From: Brevipalpus yothersi
Lineage: Eukaryota; Arthropoda; Arachnida; Trombidiformes; Tenuipalpidae
Direction of reading: 5' to 3'
Length of the DNA: 64,000 nt
Assembly: GCA_003956705.1 (NCBI GenBank)
Contig: QZCP01000245.1
Location: 1 to 64,000, forward strand
A program made the translations under genes and the position numbers. Below the pieces are notes generated by a model. The model was not told where the DNA came from and ran no database searches. It worked only from the letters and a program-made list of their open reading frames with translations. Positions 12,692 through 24,467 of the stretch are shown here, one piece after another. Within the stretch, counting starts at the first letter, position 1, and each line of letters begins with the position of its first letter.

Positions 12692-13682
12692 GATTGACTA
12701 ATCGAAGCCGACAATCAGATCAGATTGTTCTTATCAAGCAAAAGCAGAAGCTCTAACCGAGTCTAAATAAACAGGAATTGTTTCGAAGCTTCCTCTTACC
12801 TTATGTTTTGCATTTTTCTCCCTTCGATTGAAACATCAGAGGATTAGATCGAATACAACCGAGTTTACATTGTAATTTATAATAGGTGAAATTCACATGT
12901 CATACTCGTGAAAATTTCCGAGTCAGAAGAGAAGATAACTATGAGCTTAGGGTGAGAGCAGAGGGCAAGAGAGTAAAAACTATTGGGAATTTTGATATTC
13001 TAAATTATTCAAGCCCATGATTTCATTTATTTTGATTCATTCCAATGCTATAGCCATTCAAATTGGAGGAGAATGTAGTAAAATGATTATCAGATGCCAT
13101 TAATAGGAAAAACATTTGCTTGAGGTTCAAATTGGAATCATTCTAAGCCTCCTTGTTCAATGTAATCCAGCATATTAATCTCACCAATCAAGAAGATTCC
13201 TACCACAAACCAAGTGCAATAATTCATCTTCTGTAACACTGATTGATAGTTTGCCCTTCTGACTGATTGAACCTAGAAGATAACTATGAAGCTTTTCAGA
13301 ACTAAAATGTGGACCATTTCGTGTCCTATTCTAAAACTTTTTGACTGAAATGAAGTAGTTATGAGAGATAAAATAATGGTCCAGGTTAAAGTAGCTAAAA
13401 AGTTCTAAAAGTAGCGAAAAATTTTCTGAAAATTTCGTTTGATTATGTTAAAATTCCGTTTAAATATTGCCATCTTCACGGCAAGTAATCATTCCATCTC
13501 AGTAAGTTAATGCTGTCATATTTTGAAAAGCCTGAACTCAAATAATCCATAAGTTTGATTTGACAGTAGCTCGGGAATTTCTGAAAGTGATCAATGGAAA
13601 ACTTTGAATAACTCAATCAAGGCTCAGTAAGTTGCAAATCGATAAGTTGCCAGTACAAATAATTGATATTTTTATAATTTCG
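12692..13682. other. Intergenic
   Basis: AT-rich, no open frame of note and no RNA gene recognised. It separates the promoter side of collar copy A from the 3' end of the sphingomyelinase D-like gene. Confidence 0.4.
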
Positions 13683-14160
13683 TCATTTTGAGAAGAATCT
13701 AAAAAGTCTTGAGACTGGATCTTTTCCATCTCCATCTCCATCATCCCCTCCCTCTTCTTCTGCCCCTTCTTTTTTCTCTTCATCCTCCTTTCCTTCCGCA
13801 TCTTCATCCTTATCTTCCGCTTTCTTCTTTTTTTCTCCTTCCTCTTCATCCCCATCTTTCTCTTTCTCTTCACCATCCTCACCCTCCTTCTCTTTTCCTC
13901 CCTCTTCATCTTTTTCCTTCTCATCTCCTTCCGCTTTGTCCTCATCTCCATCTTTCTCCTCTTTCTTCTCTTTTTCTTCTTCTTCTCCTTCCTCTTCTTT
14001 TTCTTTCTCTCCATCTCCATCTTCATCCTTGTCGTTTTCTTTGTCTTTACCTTCATGATTGAATTTTTTCACTTTCCCACCACCATCTTCGTCTCCATCT
14101 TCATCTTTCTCCTCTTCTCCCTCTTCCTGTGAGTCCTTGTCACCTTCTTTCGACTTGCCA
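13683..14160 (-). repeat. Low-complexity GAA/GAT-rich tail coding segment
   Basis: The 3' part of the sphingomyelinase D-like gene is an impure purine-rich repeat encoding alternating Glu, Lys and Asp. It is open in more than one frame because of composition. Such tracts expand and contract by slippage, so the tail length may vary between individuals. Confidence 0.7.
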
Positions 14161-15599
14161 GCTTTATCAGGCTGCTTGCTAGCTTCGGATTTGTTCACCT
14201 CTTTCTCGAGGGCCTCGAAAAATGATTCATTTGCAAGTCGCTCCCATGGATTGTCCTTTCTAGTCGCTAATCGGACATACCGTTTAATGACTGGCTCACG
14301 AAGCACTTGGAAAACATTTTCAATATAGTTTGCCATGATTCCATCAACACCATACCTATTCAAATATATTCATGATAAGTATTACAGGTTTATGGGACCG
14401 AATAGTTTTTGATCAAATATATCAATTTGCCCTAAGATGTTAGGAAAGGTATTGTGAGTATGATATGGGTATGATGCACCAAGAGAATCTACCATGAGTT
14501 TCCATATCAAGGAATCTGACGAGAGAAGAGAAACTCACCTCAGCACATCTCGAATCATTTTTTTCGAATCAATAGTCCAACTGTATACTTTTGCAGTTTT
14601 TCCGCCACTATTTCGATCTTTGAGAGCATCGAAAAGTCTTGAATTATCAGGATACCAGGAAAGTACATTGGTTATTCCATCACCTTGCCAAATATTGGTT
14701 CCAACATCTAAACTTTCCCACAATTCACTTATCTTTTCAAGCTGCTCCTTAGAACTTATATCCCAACCGATATATTTTTTGAATTCTTTTCCCTCAGGAC
14801 CATTGAAAACTCTCATAAATCCTTCGACGAATGGTCGGTCTCCTGTTTTGGGCAAACTTAGGATCACATTCAGTGGCTGAAAATTATCATTCCCTTCCTC
14901 TTTTCGAAAAATAGTTCTCAATAGTTTACTAGCAATATCTTCCCCGGCAGCTTCTTCAGCATCCTTTCTGAAACCTTCTATTTTCAAATCCAACATGAGA
15001 AGAGTCAAGTTTTCATTATAATTCTGATGACCTGAAAGAATATAACAATAGTGAAAAGTCTGAAAAACACTTTCGAATATTTCACCTTCTAAACTTAATG
15101 TTCGCATGTACGTTAAGTATGTCACAATATCTTCAGAACCCCAACACCATCGAGGAAGATCACATGGGAATCCATGGTACATTCTTCGAGCAGTACCATT
15201 TGGATAAAAATCAACATCACTTTCGATTGCATTGACACCCATTGATAGATAATCATCCACATCGGAAATTGTGTTGGCCATATGACCGAAAATCCAAACT
15301 GGACGAGCCTTAGCAGTACTATTTTTACCCTTCTCTGATGTATCGGACGATTCCGATTCGGCTGTTGTTGATGCTGATGATCCTGATGATGTGGATGATT
15401 CTGATGATGCTGATGATTCCGATGACGCTGATGATGCTGATGATTCTGAAGATTCTGATGTTGATGATGTTGATGTTTCATCGTCTTCCTTGGACTCTGC
15501 TGACGATTGTTCAGTTGTCTTCTCAGTAGTTTCAGGAGCAATTGTTTGATGAACAATGATCACAATGATTAAGCATCGTATGAAAAGATTGGAAATCAT
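13683..15599 (-). CDS. Sphingomyelinase D-like phospholipase with Ser-rich linker and acidic tail
   Basis: Minus-strand exons 15086-15599, 14539-15031 and 13683-14355 give about 559 aa. The 54-bp intron 15032-15085 is a multiple of three and has no stop, so reading through it is also possible (577 aa). A signal peptide (1-21) is followed by a Ser/Glu-rich linker to about 95. The catalytic domain starts at WIFGHMAN. His106, Glu126 and Asp128 (ESDVD) and His142 with the C-x5-C loop (FPCDLPRWC) match the catalytic and metal-binding layout of arachnid SMase D/phospholipase D. The family barrel ends with the GVDGIM-NY motif in exon 3. About 165 residues of Glu/Asp/Lys-rich sequence then follow, which is unlike the roughly 300-aa spider enzymes. 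The family acts on sphingolipid and lysolipid headgroups. Activity here is untested. Confidence 0.85.
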
Positions 15600-16090
15600 G
15601 TTTCACTGTCGAGAATCATCTAAGCGGAAACAAAACAAACCAAAGTATCTCATTGATCAGAATATGTCTTGATGAGCATTTTGAGGCATTAGGATTTGAA
15701 AAAAGTCTTGAAATCATTGAATAAGCAAATGAAATCAGAAGCTCGAAACATTAGCTCAACAAAAAAGCCAAGACATCTGATAAGCAATGATGAAGGTAGT
15801 AAGATCAACTAGCAAGTGAGTGAAAAAATGAATTATGACTTGATTTTTACCTAGAAAAGGTTCCATTTGAAAAGTCTAACCGTCTTATAATTTGAAATTC
15901 GAGTTCTAATGACTATCTGAAGAAAATCTATAAGTATTCCTCTTTGTTAGGTTGGATAGTGAGGCAGATATTTCCTCGTTGAAGTATTTGCTAGAAAGCA
16001 ATGCCTTTGGGATCTCGAAACTTCTATCTGAATTTATGTACAACAAAAATATAATTTCTATGGAAAAGTATTGAGCTTGAATTCTGGATT
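15600..16090. other. Intergenic
   Basis: Upstream flank of the sphingomyelinase D-like gene. No coding or RNA feature recognised. Confidence 0.4.
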
Positions 16091-16670
16091 TTAGCTCAGA
16101 AAATACTTCTAGTTATGAAAATTAGCTATCCAAATTTCAGACAATCGATTTGCTTTTTCATCATAATTAGATCCGATTCGAGTTTCATTAGAGGTTCTCT
16201 TGATCGTATTTTCGTTGCTAGTTGGATGTTTCTCATGATATTTTTGTCAAATTAGCATGTTTTGGATTCATAACTGGTAAGAAAGAGGAAGGAAGTTGAT
16301 CAAAGGTTTCATACTCAATAGTTAAGGAGCTGGAAAGCGGAATCGATCCAAAAATCTACAGTCACTCTTTGTGGAGCTAGAAACACTGCATCTGATTTAA
16401 GGTTGTTATCTATGCTTGTATCAATCATCATGAAAATGGCTATGAGCAACCGGATATGCGGATGTAGTTGTGAGAAGTAAAAATTGCACTCACAGCTCAC
16501 TAGAAAACATTACAAACAATGTCAACCAGATCCCGATATTCAAGAAGAAAAGTAAATTTCTTGATTGGATTGCGTTCTCAGAAGGAAGATTTTTCAGATG
16601 TTGAAGGAGCATCTTCCGCCATTAGAGGATTTTTTATATTCTTGTTTAATTCTCTGTTCATGTTATAGTA
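16091..16670 (-). pseudogene. Decayed copy of the tail-collar-like gene family
   Basis: On the minus strand a start near 16661 gives an N-terminus like that of the copy at 17427-18444. A stop then appears, and in a shifted frame the membrane-span sequence resumes (NLLFFLNIGIWLTLFVMF), followed by a GTGAGT donor near 16493. The beginning of the second exon is recognisable near 16200-16290, but the collar domain is missing. This is a truncated, frameshifted duplicate. Confidence 0.65.
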
Positions 16671-17426
16671 TTGGAAAAGAATGATTGTTACTTTCAGATT
16701 CAATGAAGAAACATATAGAAAAATGTATGAGTATAAAAATTTGTGATGGCATATCCGATGTTAATAGTGTTGGTATTGAACAATGAATAAGAAATTAAAC
16801 AGTAAATCGGAAGCATTTAAAAATAATTTTTTGTCAACCTTATTCTGCTTAGTTTAGTTGCTACTACATTCTTTTGGTCACTTTGGGACGTTCGGGTGAT
16901 GAGTCGAGAGGCTGTGATAAGCAATCAGATCTTTATGTATGCTCATGTGTATGCTTATTTATTGTGCGTTTGGTCTGAGTTGGGACAAAATTATGACAAG
17001 TGTTTGATAATAGTGATCAAATGATTGAAATCATTGAATAGGTTAAGATAATCATTCTCTGAGTTGGAGGAATAGATAATGAGAAAAGAGAGCAAGTTCA
17101 GTAGGTTCATTGCTTCTCACAAGTAACAGAGATATGAACTGCCCAATATTCGAATTGTCTTGATGTCGGAATGTCTGAAGATTTAATCTGAACAAATACC
17201 AGGTAAATAGCATATTTATTGGTACAAGTTGTTGAATTTGCATGATTCCCTCAACATGCTGAGAATAGCAATGGTGTTCGATTTCAACCAAAATATGAGG
17301 TTAGCATATTATGATAGAGTTGGTATCATAGGGGGAGGGCTAAGATGGAGTTGATTGAATTCAGACAGCCAATCTTAACAAATGAGTTTCTGACTTGATT
17401 AAAATCGGATATTTATGGGATATTGA
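16671..17426. other. Intergenic between collar-family copies
   Basis: No gene recognised. A block near 16975-17010 resembles 18735-18765, suggesting that upstream sequence was duplicated together with the gene. Confidence 0.35.
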
Positions 17427-18444
17427 TCATAAGATTCTTATCCAAATTTTGACGGCATAATTTTTTGGTCTTGTCTCTGAGTCAGACACATATCGCTGAG
17501 CAAGTGAAGACACTCCACCAGTTAATCCGTTGGTTAGATAAATACCGATTGTGTTATAGCTACTCAGATGATGAAAACTATTAACGGAATTTCTGGAATA
17601 GGCAATGGAGGAATGATTATGATCTCGAATCGCATCCTCTTGTGAGATACCAAAAGGTTCTGATCCATTGCCTTCAGCTCTAAAAAAGTGTCCACTGTAG
17701 TTGGATGTGATTTCTTCCCACTTAGCCCAATGCCATAGTGATACTGGTGGACTTTGATGAGGTAGCTGAATGTATATGAATCCAATTGGAATCACCTCAT
17801 GGCTGATCAAATCCATTTTATGTTCTATATTTTCTCGTAGAGCTTCGATGATTGGTAGAGTACTGTTTTTTGAAAACAGCTTGTTGGCAAAAAAATCAAT
17901 CCGCTTGTTTATCGTATTCAGACTAGATTCGAGTTTGATCAGATTTTCTCTATTCTTGATCGTACTTTCGTTGCTGGTCGGATGTTTCTCATGATGTTTG
18001 GCAAAATTAGTGTGAGTTTGATGCATTACTGATGGAAGAGAAAGAAAAATCTGATCAACAGCTTCTATTTAATGGACAGAAAGCTGAGTACTAGTAAAGC
18101 TCAATTATATAAGGTCATTTTCCTAAAGGTTGAAGACAGATATTGGCAATTGGAACATCAGATGGTATCGTTTCACATTTAATTTTGAATTACTCATCAT
18201 GAAAATGGCTTCGATTAACCAGGAGCAGTTCAGGTGAAGAACAATTAACGGTATAATCATACTCACGGTGTAATAGAAGAGAGAACATCACGATCAATGT
18301 TAACCATATCACAATATTCGAAAAGAGATACAAATTCCTCAAATTGATCTTATCGAAGCATTTGGTCACTTTCGCTGCTGAAGTAGCATCGTCTTCCATC
18401 AGGAGGCTTTGTATATTCTTGTTAGTCTCTGAATTCATGATCAT
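17427..18444 (-). CDS. Type II membrane protein with tail-collar-like domain, copy B
   Basis: Two minus-strand exons, 18267-18444 and 17427-18028, with a phase-1 intron of 238 bp, give 259 aa. A short cytoplasmic part is followed by a membrane span (FSNIVIWLTLIVMFSLLL), a stalk with weak heptads, then the domain starting IPIGFIYIQLPHQ. That domain includes WHWAKW, the YSGHFFRAEGNGSEPFG block and a C-terminal NYAVKIWIR. The intron phase and position after the span agree with copies A and C. Ligand unknown. Confidence 0.75.
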
Positions 18445-20484
18445 CCGATTCCAAGAAGAGATCAGTTATTCAAGTGATGCTGAGAAAAAGGAACTTATAA
18501 AAACTTATTCTGTTAAACACAACATGAACAGTCTGAGTGAACAACAATGAATGAGACTTAGCAGTGAGAAGAGAAAAAGTTTCCTCACCAGTCCAATTCT
18601 AATTCCCAGGGTTTTGATCCCTCGATTTGTTGTTATTTTCTTCTGGTAAATTTCGGATATCCGCATGATTGTACGAGAAGATTTGATAAAGCTCTGAATC
18701 CATGTACGGGACATACATGCCCAGTGATTGTGTATCCGGTCTCAACTGGGACAAAATGTTGCAAGTAACACTACTGTGCTGATGTAATTGAAGAGTAGAT
18801 CCAACATTGAGATTAAACTTTCTAAGAGATGAAGTCAAGTAATCATGATTTGAATAGCTAGGAAACACCCATCAAGCCCAGCGAGAAAAGTTATTACAAG
18901 TTTCTTCGGTCCTCAGCAAGGCGATGAATTCGAAGATGAAAAATTCACGCATAATGGCTCATAAATATCAGCTTGATTCATAACATTTGGCCAGAAGGTC
19001 CTTCTTATGATTGTAAAATAATCATTCAAAAAAACTACTGTGTATCAATGCTTATCCTAAAAGTTGACAAAATTTTAAGAAGGTAAGAATTTTTGTTTAA
19101 TTTTACTCAATCCAAGATTCTGTCTACGTTTTATTAGGTGAAAAATATTGGAAGGACGGGAAAACTCACCTCTATATGTGTTTTCCATGTTTACCCATCC
19201 ACGTTAAATATATCACTGAAATGATACGAAAAACTAAATAAAATATGGGCAACTATCCAGATGAGAATCATCCGAATTTTTTCAAAATATATGGCATAAT
19301 CGCAGCTTGAAGTTGTTTTTTTCAAATACGTTTCTCTGTCCTAATTTTGAGAAATTTATCTACAACATGTTAAGTGAGCTAGAAATAGCATATCAGACTG
19401 GCTTTTCTCTGGTACTGTCCATGGAAAAAACTCTGAAATTACCGAAGTGAGGGACTCAGTTTTTCAATATCAAAAAATTCATGCTAGTGGTGATAACCGC
19501 TTTTTCATCCCAGATTCGTCATTTATTTCACTGAGTATTGTACGAATGCATCTTATTTAATATACAGTAGTTTTTACTCTCGCTCTGTGCGACAGGCATT
19601 AGATATTTTGCCTTCCGAGTGCTTATTCAATCCATATCAGAATCGTGTTCTTAACAAACGAAAAAAATGGAGCGTTTAGAATCATGTTATTGATTTCTGT
19701 TCGAGCCAAAATTTTTGAAATTTGATCTGTTAATAGTTAGTTGTTCAGTATTCAGATTGCTCCTTAGACACGTCAGCAAAAGAATTCTTTATAAAGTCCT
19801 GGAAACTTCTCGAGAGAAGAACATTCTTTAGAATACTTCCTATGCTCCAAAACTCATGACCAATTCAATCAAATAATTGACTTTCTCTCATTTAAAAACC
19901 TATAATAGACAGGTTTTCGAAATGAATTTCATCAAAGCGTTAGGTAGAATGTTCTCTGCAGAACATATGATCTCGAAACCATTTTCAGTTAGATTCTATT
20001 CACTTCATAGTTTCAGCTAATGTTTTTGTTCGCTGAATCTCAAATATCTCTATCTCTTGCTCTCTCTCTCTCTCTCTCTATTTCACATGCTATTCGTAAT
20101 ATTCATGCTGAATTGCCAAAAATTACTGAAATCACCTTGAATCATTCAAAATATTCTCTTTCTTCCTTTCTTTCTTTCTCTCTCCTTTTTTCTTCACATC
20201 TACCCATCATAAACAACGCTTTGGATAACTTAAAAATTTCAAATCATTTTGCAATTTTTTCTCAAAAATTCTCTCAATTTGGATGAATCAGAACGTTAAA
20301 TTCATGGCCATTATGGGAATAGAGTAATACTTGAGTAACGAGATGAAATTTAATCCCAAATGACGTCAAAAGTGGGAGAGAGCTAGAAAAAGTATTTAAG
20401 ACTTTCACACAAAATGAATCGTGGCCACTTATTTTTAGGGTTCTCAGATAAAATTTGAATTTTGAAAGCCTCCGAAAAATTATC
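18445..20484. other. Intergenic with a short CT tract
   Basis: No gene recognised over about 2 kb. A CT dinucleotide tract lies at about 20061-20079. The last 90 bases form the upstream region of the peptide precursor, with a TATTTAA-like box near 20392. Confidence 0.4.
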
Positions 20485-21986
20485 ATGGGTCTCAAGACTT
20501 CGATATTCTATATTGTTACTATTACTGTACTCCTTTCTACCATTCAGAGTGTTTTTTCAGATGATTCATTGGATGATTCACATTATCTCTCGATGATTGC
20601 GGACAAAATGAGTGAAATGGTAAGTTTTTGGTGTGATTAATCTAGCTTCAGAAGGGTTGAAGAATGTGAGTGTGAAGAGTGGAATATCAAACTTTGTGAC
20701 TATTGTCTGTTGATTTTTGGAGAATCTCATGCGACAAATGCATGTAGCATCAAAATTTTTGGAATATTTCTAGCTAACTGGGGTGAAGCTTATGTTACAC
20801 AGGACGCTGAAAGAGATTTAATAATAAGAAAAATCTTAATAATGAGAACTCTAACACCAATTAACTACGAGTCGATTCATTCACTCAATATATTTCCCTC
20901 TAGTTTGAGGAGCAATCAAACGATCGTGAAAAACGGGGGGCATCGACAAAAGAGTATGCCGAAGAGGAGCCAGCATTGAAAGAATTGGTCAAACGTGAGG
21001 CTCTTAGGATGACCACCAAAAAAGCCCTCAAACGTGAGGCCGGCTCAAAGTGGCCACACCACGGCACGAAAAAAATTGTCAAGCGAATGGCAGCTACCAA
21101 AGATTATGCTGAAGGAGAGCCAGCATCGAAAGAATTGGTCAAACGCGAGGCTCTCAGAAAGACCCCCAAAAGAGTCCTCAAACGTGAGGCTGGCTCAATG
21201 CGGCCACCACACCACCATAGCACCAAAAAAATAGGCAAGCGAATGGCTCGTTCACAACCTCCACCAAGTCCTCACACCACCAAAAAAATGGGAAAGCGAA
21301 TGGCAGCCACTAAAGATTATGCTGAAGTCGAGGCAGCATCCAAGGAGTTTGTGAAACGTGAGGCTGCTTCTTTACCAGCAAAAATCAGTAAGATCGAAAA
21401 GCGAAGGGTTACACACAGTACGAAAAAATTCTTCAAACGAGGGGCACCGACAAAAGAGTATGCAGAAGAGGAGCCAGCATTGAAAGAATTGGTCAAACGT
21501 GAGGCTCTTAGGATGACCACCAAGAAAACCCTCAAACGTGAGGCTGGCTCAATGTGGCCACACCACAGCACGAAAAAAATGGGCAAGCGAATGGCAGCTA
21601 CCAAAGATTATGCTGAGGAAGAGCCAGCATTGAAAGAATTGGTCAAACGTGAGGCTCTCAGGATGACCACCAAGAAAACCCTCAAACGTGAGGCTGGCTC
21701 AAAGTGGCCGCACCACGGCACGAAAAAAATTGTCAAGCGAATGGCAGCTACCAAAGATTATGCTGAGGAAGAGCTAGCATTGAAAGAATTGGTCAAACGT
21801 GAGGCTCATAGGAAGACCACTAAAAAACCCCACAAGCGTATGGCTAGCTCAAAGTGGCCACATCACAGCTCAAAGAAGCCACACCACAGCTCAAAGTGGC
21901 CTCACCACAGCACGAAAAAAGTTGGCAAGCGAATGGCAGCCACTAAAGATTATGCTGATGAGGTGGTAGCTTTTGGAGACTTCTGA
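20485..21986 (+). CDS. KR-punctuated multi-peptide secreted precursor (P1)
   Basis: Exons 20485-20619 and 20904-21986, phase 0, give 405 aa. Exon 1 encodes a signal peptide (MGLKTSIFYIVTITVLL...) and a short Asp/Ser-rich segment. Exon 2 is almost entirely short segments ending in Lys-Arg, about twenty of them. Three types recur in order: MAATKDYAEEEPALKELV-KR, EALRMTTKKTL-KR and EAGSKWPHHGTKKIV-KR. Some end in Gly-Lys-Arg, which is the usual signal for C-terminal amidation. This layout is that of a prohormone or neuropeptide-like precursor, or a multi-copy secreted peptide such as a venom, salivary or antimicrobial peptide. I do not recognise the peptides. The His/Trp and basic content could allow metal or membrane binding. 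Confidence 0.85.
20955..21960 (+). repeat. Tandem 150-bp coding repeats in precursor P1
   Basis: The block starting GAGCCAGCATTG recurs at 21471, 21621 and 21771 with an exact 150-bp period, with more diverged copies near 20965 and 21115. Each 150-bp unit encodes 50 residues, that is, one of each of the three peptide types. The two units between 21471 and 21770 are nearly identical, indicating recent expansion. Confidence 0.85.
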
Positions 21987-24032
21987 TCAATATCGAAGAC
22001 CAATTCAATTCAAAATGCAATTGATCTAAAAATTTCAATCAAGTCTTCGGCCATTTTTTTGATCACATCGAAACTTTCAGCTTTCATCAATCGAATACTG
22101 ATCTTAATTAAATAATCAAATACTAACAGAATTCATTTTGAGCTGGACAATTATTCGAAAAATATTGTTTATCTTAATAAAAGCTCTTGATGCTTGAACA
22201 GATCAAGCTTCTGCTGGAGTTTGCATGATTTTCATCAGGATATTTTCAACAGATTTTCGGGTTTCCCATCAGTTGGTGGATGCCCATTTTCAGAATCCTC
22301 CATTTTCTTCTGATGACATTGGTAAAGAATTTTCGCTCCAATATACTTAATTTGGGATCTTATTTCACATATGAGAAAACTTGAGCCGGGAGGACATATG
22401 ACCTTCCATTTTGATTAATTTTTTCATGCCTATTTCGCTGATTTAGAGACTTTTGAGCCTCTTAAAACTTCCATGAAACTTTATACTCTACTGAACTTGC
22501 AATGTGATTCCTTTTCAAGGAGAAAACTTTCTTAAATTCCTCACTGTTCCATGGAAAATTCAGCAAAATTTCTAGAATGGGGGTTCATAAGAAACTTCTC
22601 GAGGAGAATCATCCTGAAATGGAAAGGCAGCATCTGCAAAGCTCTATTCTTTTTTGCCAATGAGCTTTAGAGGAATCTGAACCTGTCCAGTTAATGCTCA
22701 GAGGATTGGATTAGCCTCATCAGTTATTGAGGGTGAAAGAAGTTCGAATTAGCGAAAATAATTGGATAGAAAAGTGAATCCGAAATCATCCTTGACTCCA
22801 GCTTATTTCAGAAGTTTAAGAGAGATTTTTGAGATAGCTGATTGATATGGGGTGGGAACAGAAATTGAACAAACCTTCAGCTATTCAAAGTTTATCTGGA
22901 TTAGCAAACTGTATTCTATAGTTATCGACAATGCTAACCCCACTGAGGAGATACAACTAGAGTAGTAATGAAACCTCGTGAAATCATGGAACTTTTATCG
23001 AGTTGACTCAAGTTCCCTTTAATTTTAATTTCATGGGAAATTGACCATCTCACAGTTCCATGGGGTATTCATGTGTGAATAGATGATCGAAGATTTTTGC
23101 TGGAAAATTTGAATGAAAAAATTGAGAAGCAGTAGACACACCATAAAATTTTAGCAAATGTTCGAATATATCCAAATCTATTGGTCGTGGTGGAGATATA
23201 CAGCAGTAGCAAACTTTTCTACTCCAACAACCCCACAAACTCTCTTGAACGATTCGAAGTCAGTAGCTGATGTAGATGAGTTTAATTCATTCCATCAACA
23301 AGATTCAGTTTTTTATACACGAAACTTGATTAATTCTTGATCAATCTGTTAAAATGGACTTTAAATAAATCAGATTTTACAGATAAACCTCACTCACTGT
23401 CATTTCCAATCAAAGATGAGACGTATCGTCTGATAGACGATGATCATCTTCTGATGCAGCTTGAACGAGATTTTCATGATTTTTCAACGATTTTTCTTCC
23501 TTTTATATTGTCTTATCTCATGGAACGAAGTGAAAAGTTAGATTTTTCATAAGATTTATAGGCGACTAACAGCATAATATTTTCATGAAAACATTTATCA
23601 GTCATTTCATGAAAGTTTCAGGGAAGTTTGTTACACACTTTCACAAAATGAATGAAGATGATCAGTTAAAAGCGAAGAATAAATCCTTTCCATCCCAAGG
23701 ATGATCATCATGACATCGCCAACAGAAAAACTTAATTCGAGAAAGTGATAGTGAGAGAGAAACAGAGAGAAAACCTACAAAAAACAAGAGATAAAGTGAA
23801 AGGGAAAGTTTCGCAAATGTTCTGATCCATCCATTTCGCTGAATCAGTTTAGACAGCTGAAAATAGAGAAATCTCAGGTTTTAGGCGAGTGAATACAACT
23901 CTTGATTGTTGAAAGATCGATTTTTTTCAAATTGAACAATAATATGAGAAAACCAGTGTAGGAGATACAATTTTTTAGAATCAGAGAAAGTTTTCATTAA
24001 TCATCTCCAGATTATACTAGGAGGCTTCGTTT
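21987..24032. other. Intergenic
   Basis: About 2 kb without a gene I can support. Short open frames near 23158-23552 show no domain, no partner exon and no homology that I recognise. Confidence 0.4.
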
Positions 24033-24467
24033 TTATGGTTTTTTTGTTTTCTTTGGCCTCTTTGTTTTCTTTGGTTTCTTTGTTTTCTTTGGTTTCTTTA
24101 GTTCTTCTCTCTTTGCACGCTGGATCATTGAACCATGGTCCATCTGGAATATAGAATGAAAAATTGTTAGAAAATATCTGGAATATCTTTTTCTGTAATA
24201 AATTCATCATATTTAGCATAGCTTCAGTATGAATTTCTCGTTGGAGACACCTTTGATCACTCAGAATGCTTCAAAATTTTTTTCGTCTGATTTGGAATCC
24301 GTCTAAATGGATGGAATGTTCTACTCAATACTGACCATTTTGTTTTCAACAAGTTCAAACACTGAAAGATGATTGGAATCATCAGACAGATCATCAGCGG
24401 TGATGCTCTGGCAAACCATGGAGAGGACTACAAAAAAAATACACAGTAATACGGTTTTAGAACCCAT
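24033..24467 (-). CDS. Small secreted Lys/Pro-rich precursor (P2)
   Basis: Two minus-strand exons, 24336-24467 and 24033-24143, give 80 aa. The donor GTCAGT and an acceptor after TATATTCCAG are phase 0. Exon 1 ends in ATG, and its product (MGSKTVLLCIFFVVL...ADDLSDDSNHLSVF) closely parallels exon 1 of P1. Exon 2 gives a short lead with AKR and then a tail of repeating KKPKKTK units. The gene is easily missed because exon 2 is shorter than 40 codons. Predicted product: a secreted, very basic peptide. Confidence 0.7.

Noticed and set aside
13613..14056. Minus-strand frame rich in Lys/Arg/Met inside the sphingomyelinase D-like tail
   Set aside because: It is an alternative frame of the purine-rich repeat; the frame joined to the catalytic exons by a good splice site is the Glu/Asp/Lys one.
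20955..21960. CRISPR-like array
   Set aside because: The 150-bp periodic repeats are coding and contiguous, with no unique spacers, in a eukaryotic gene.
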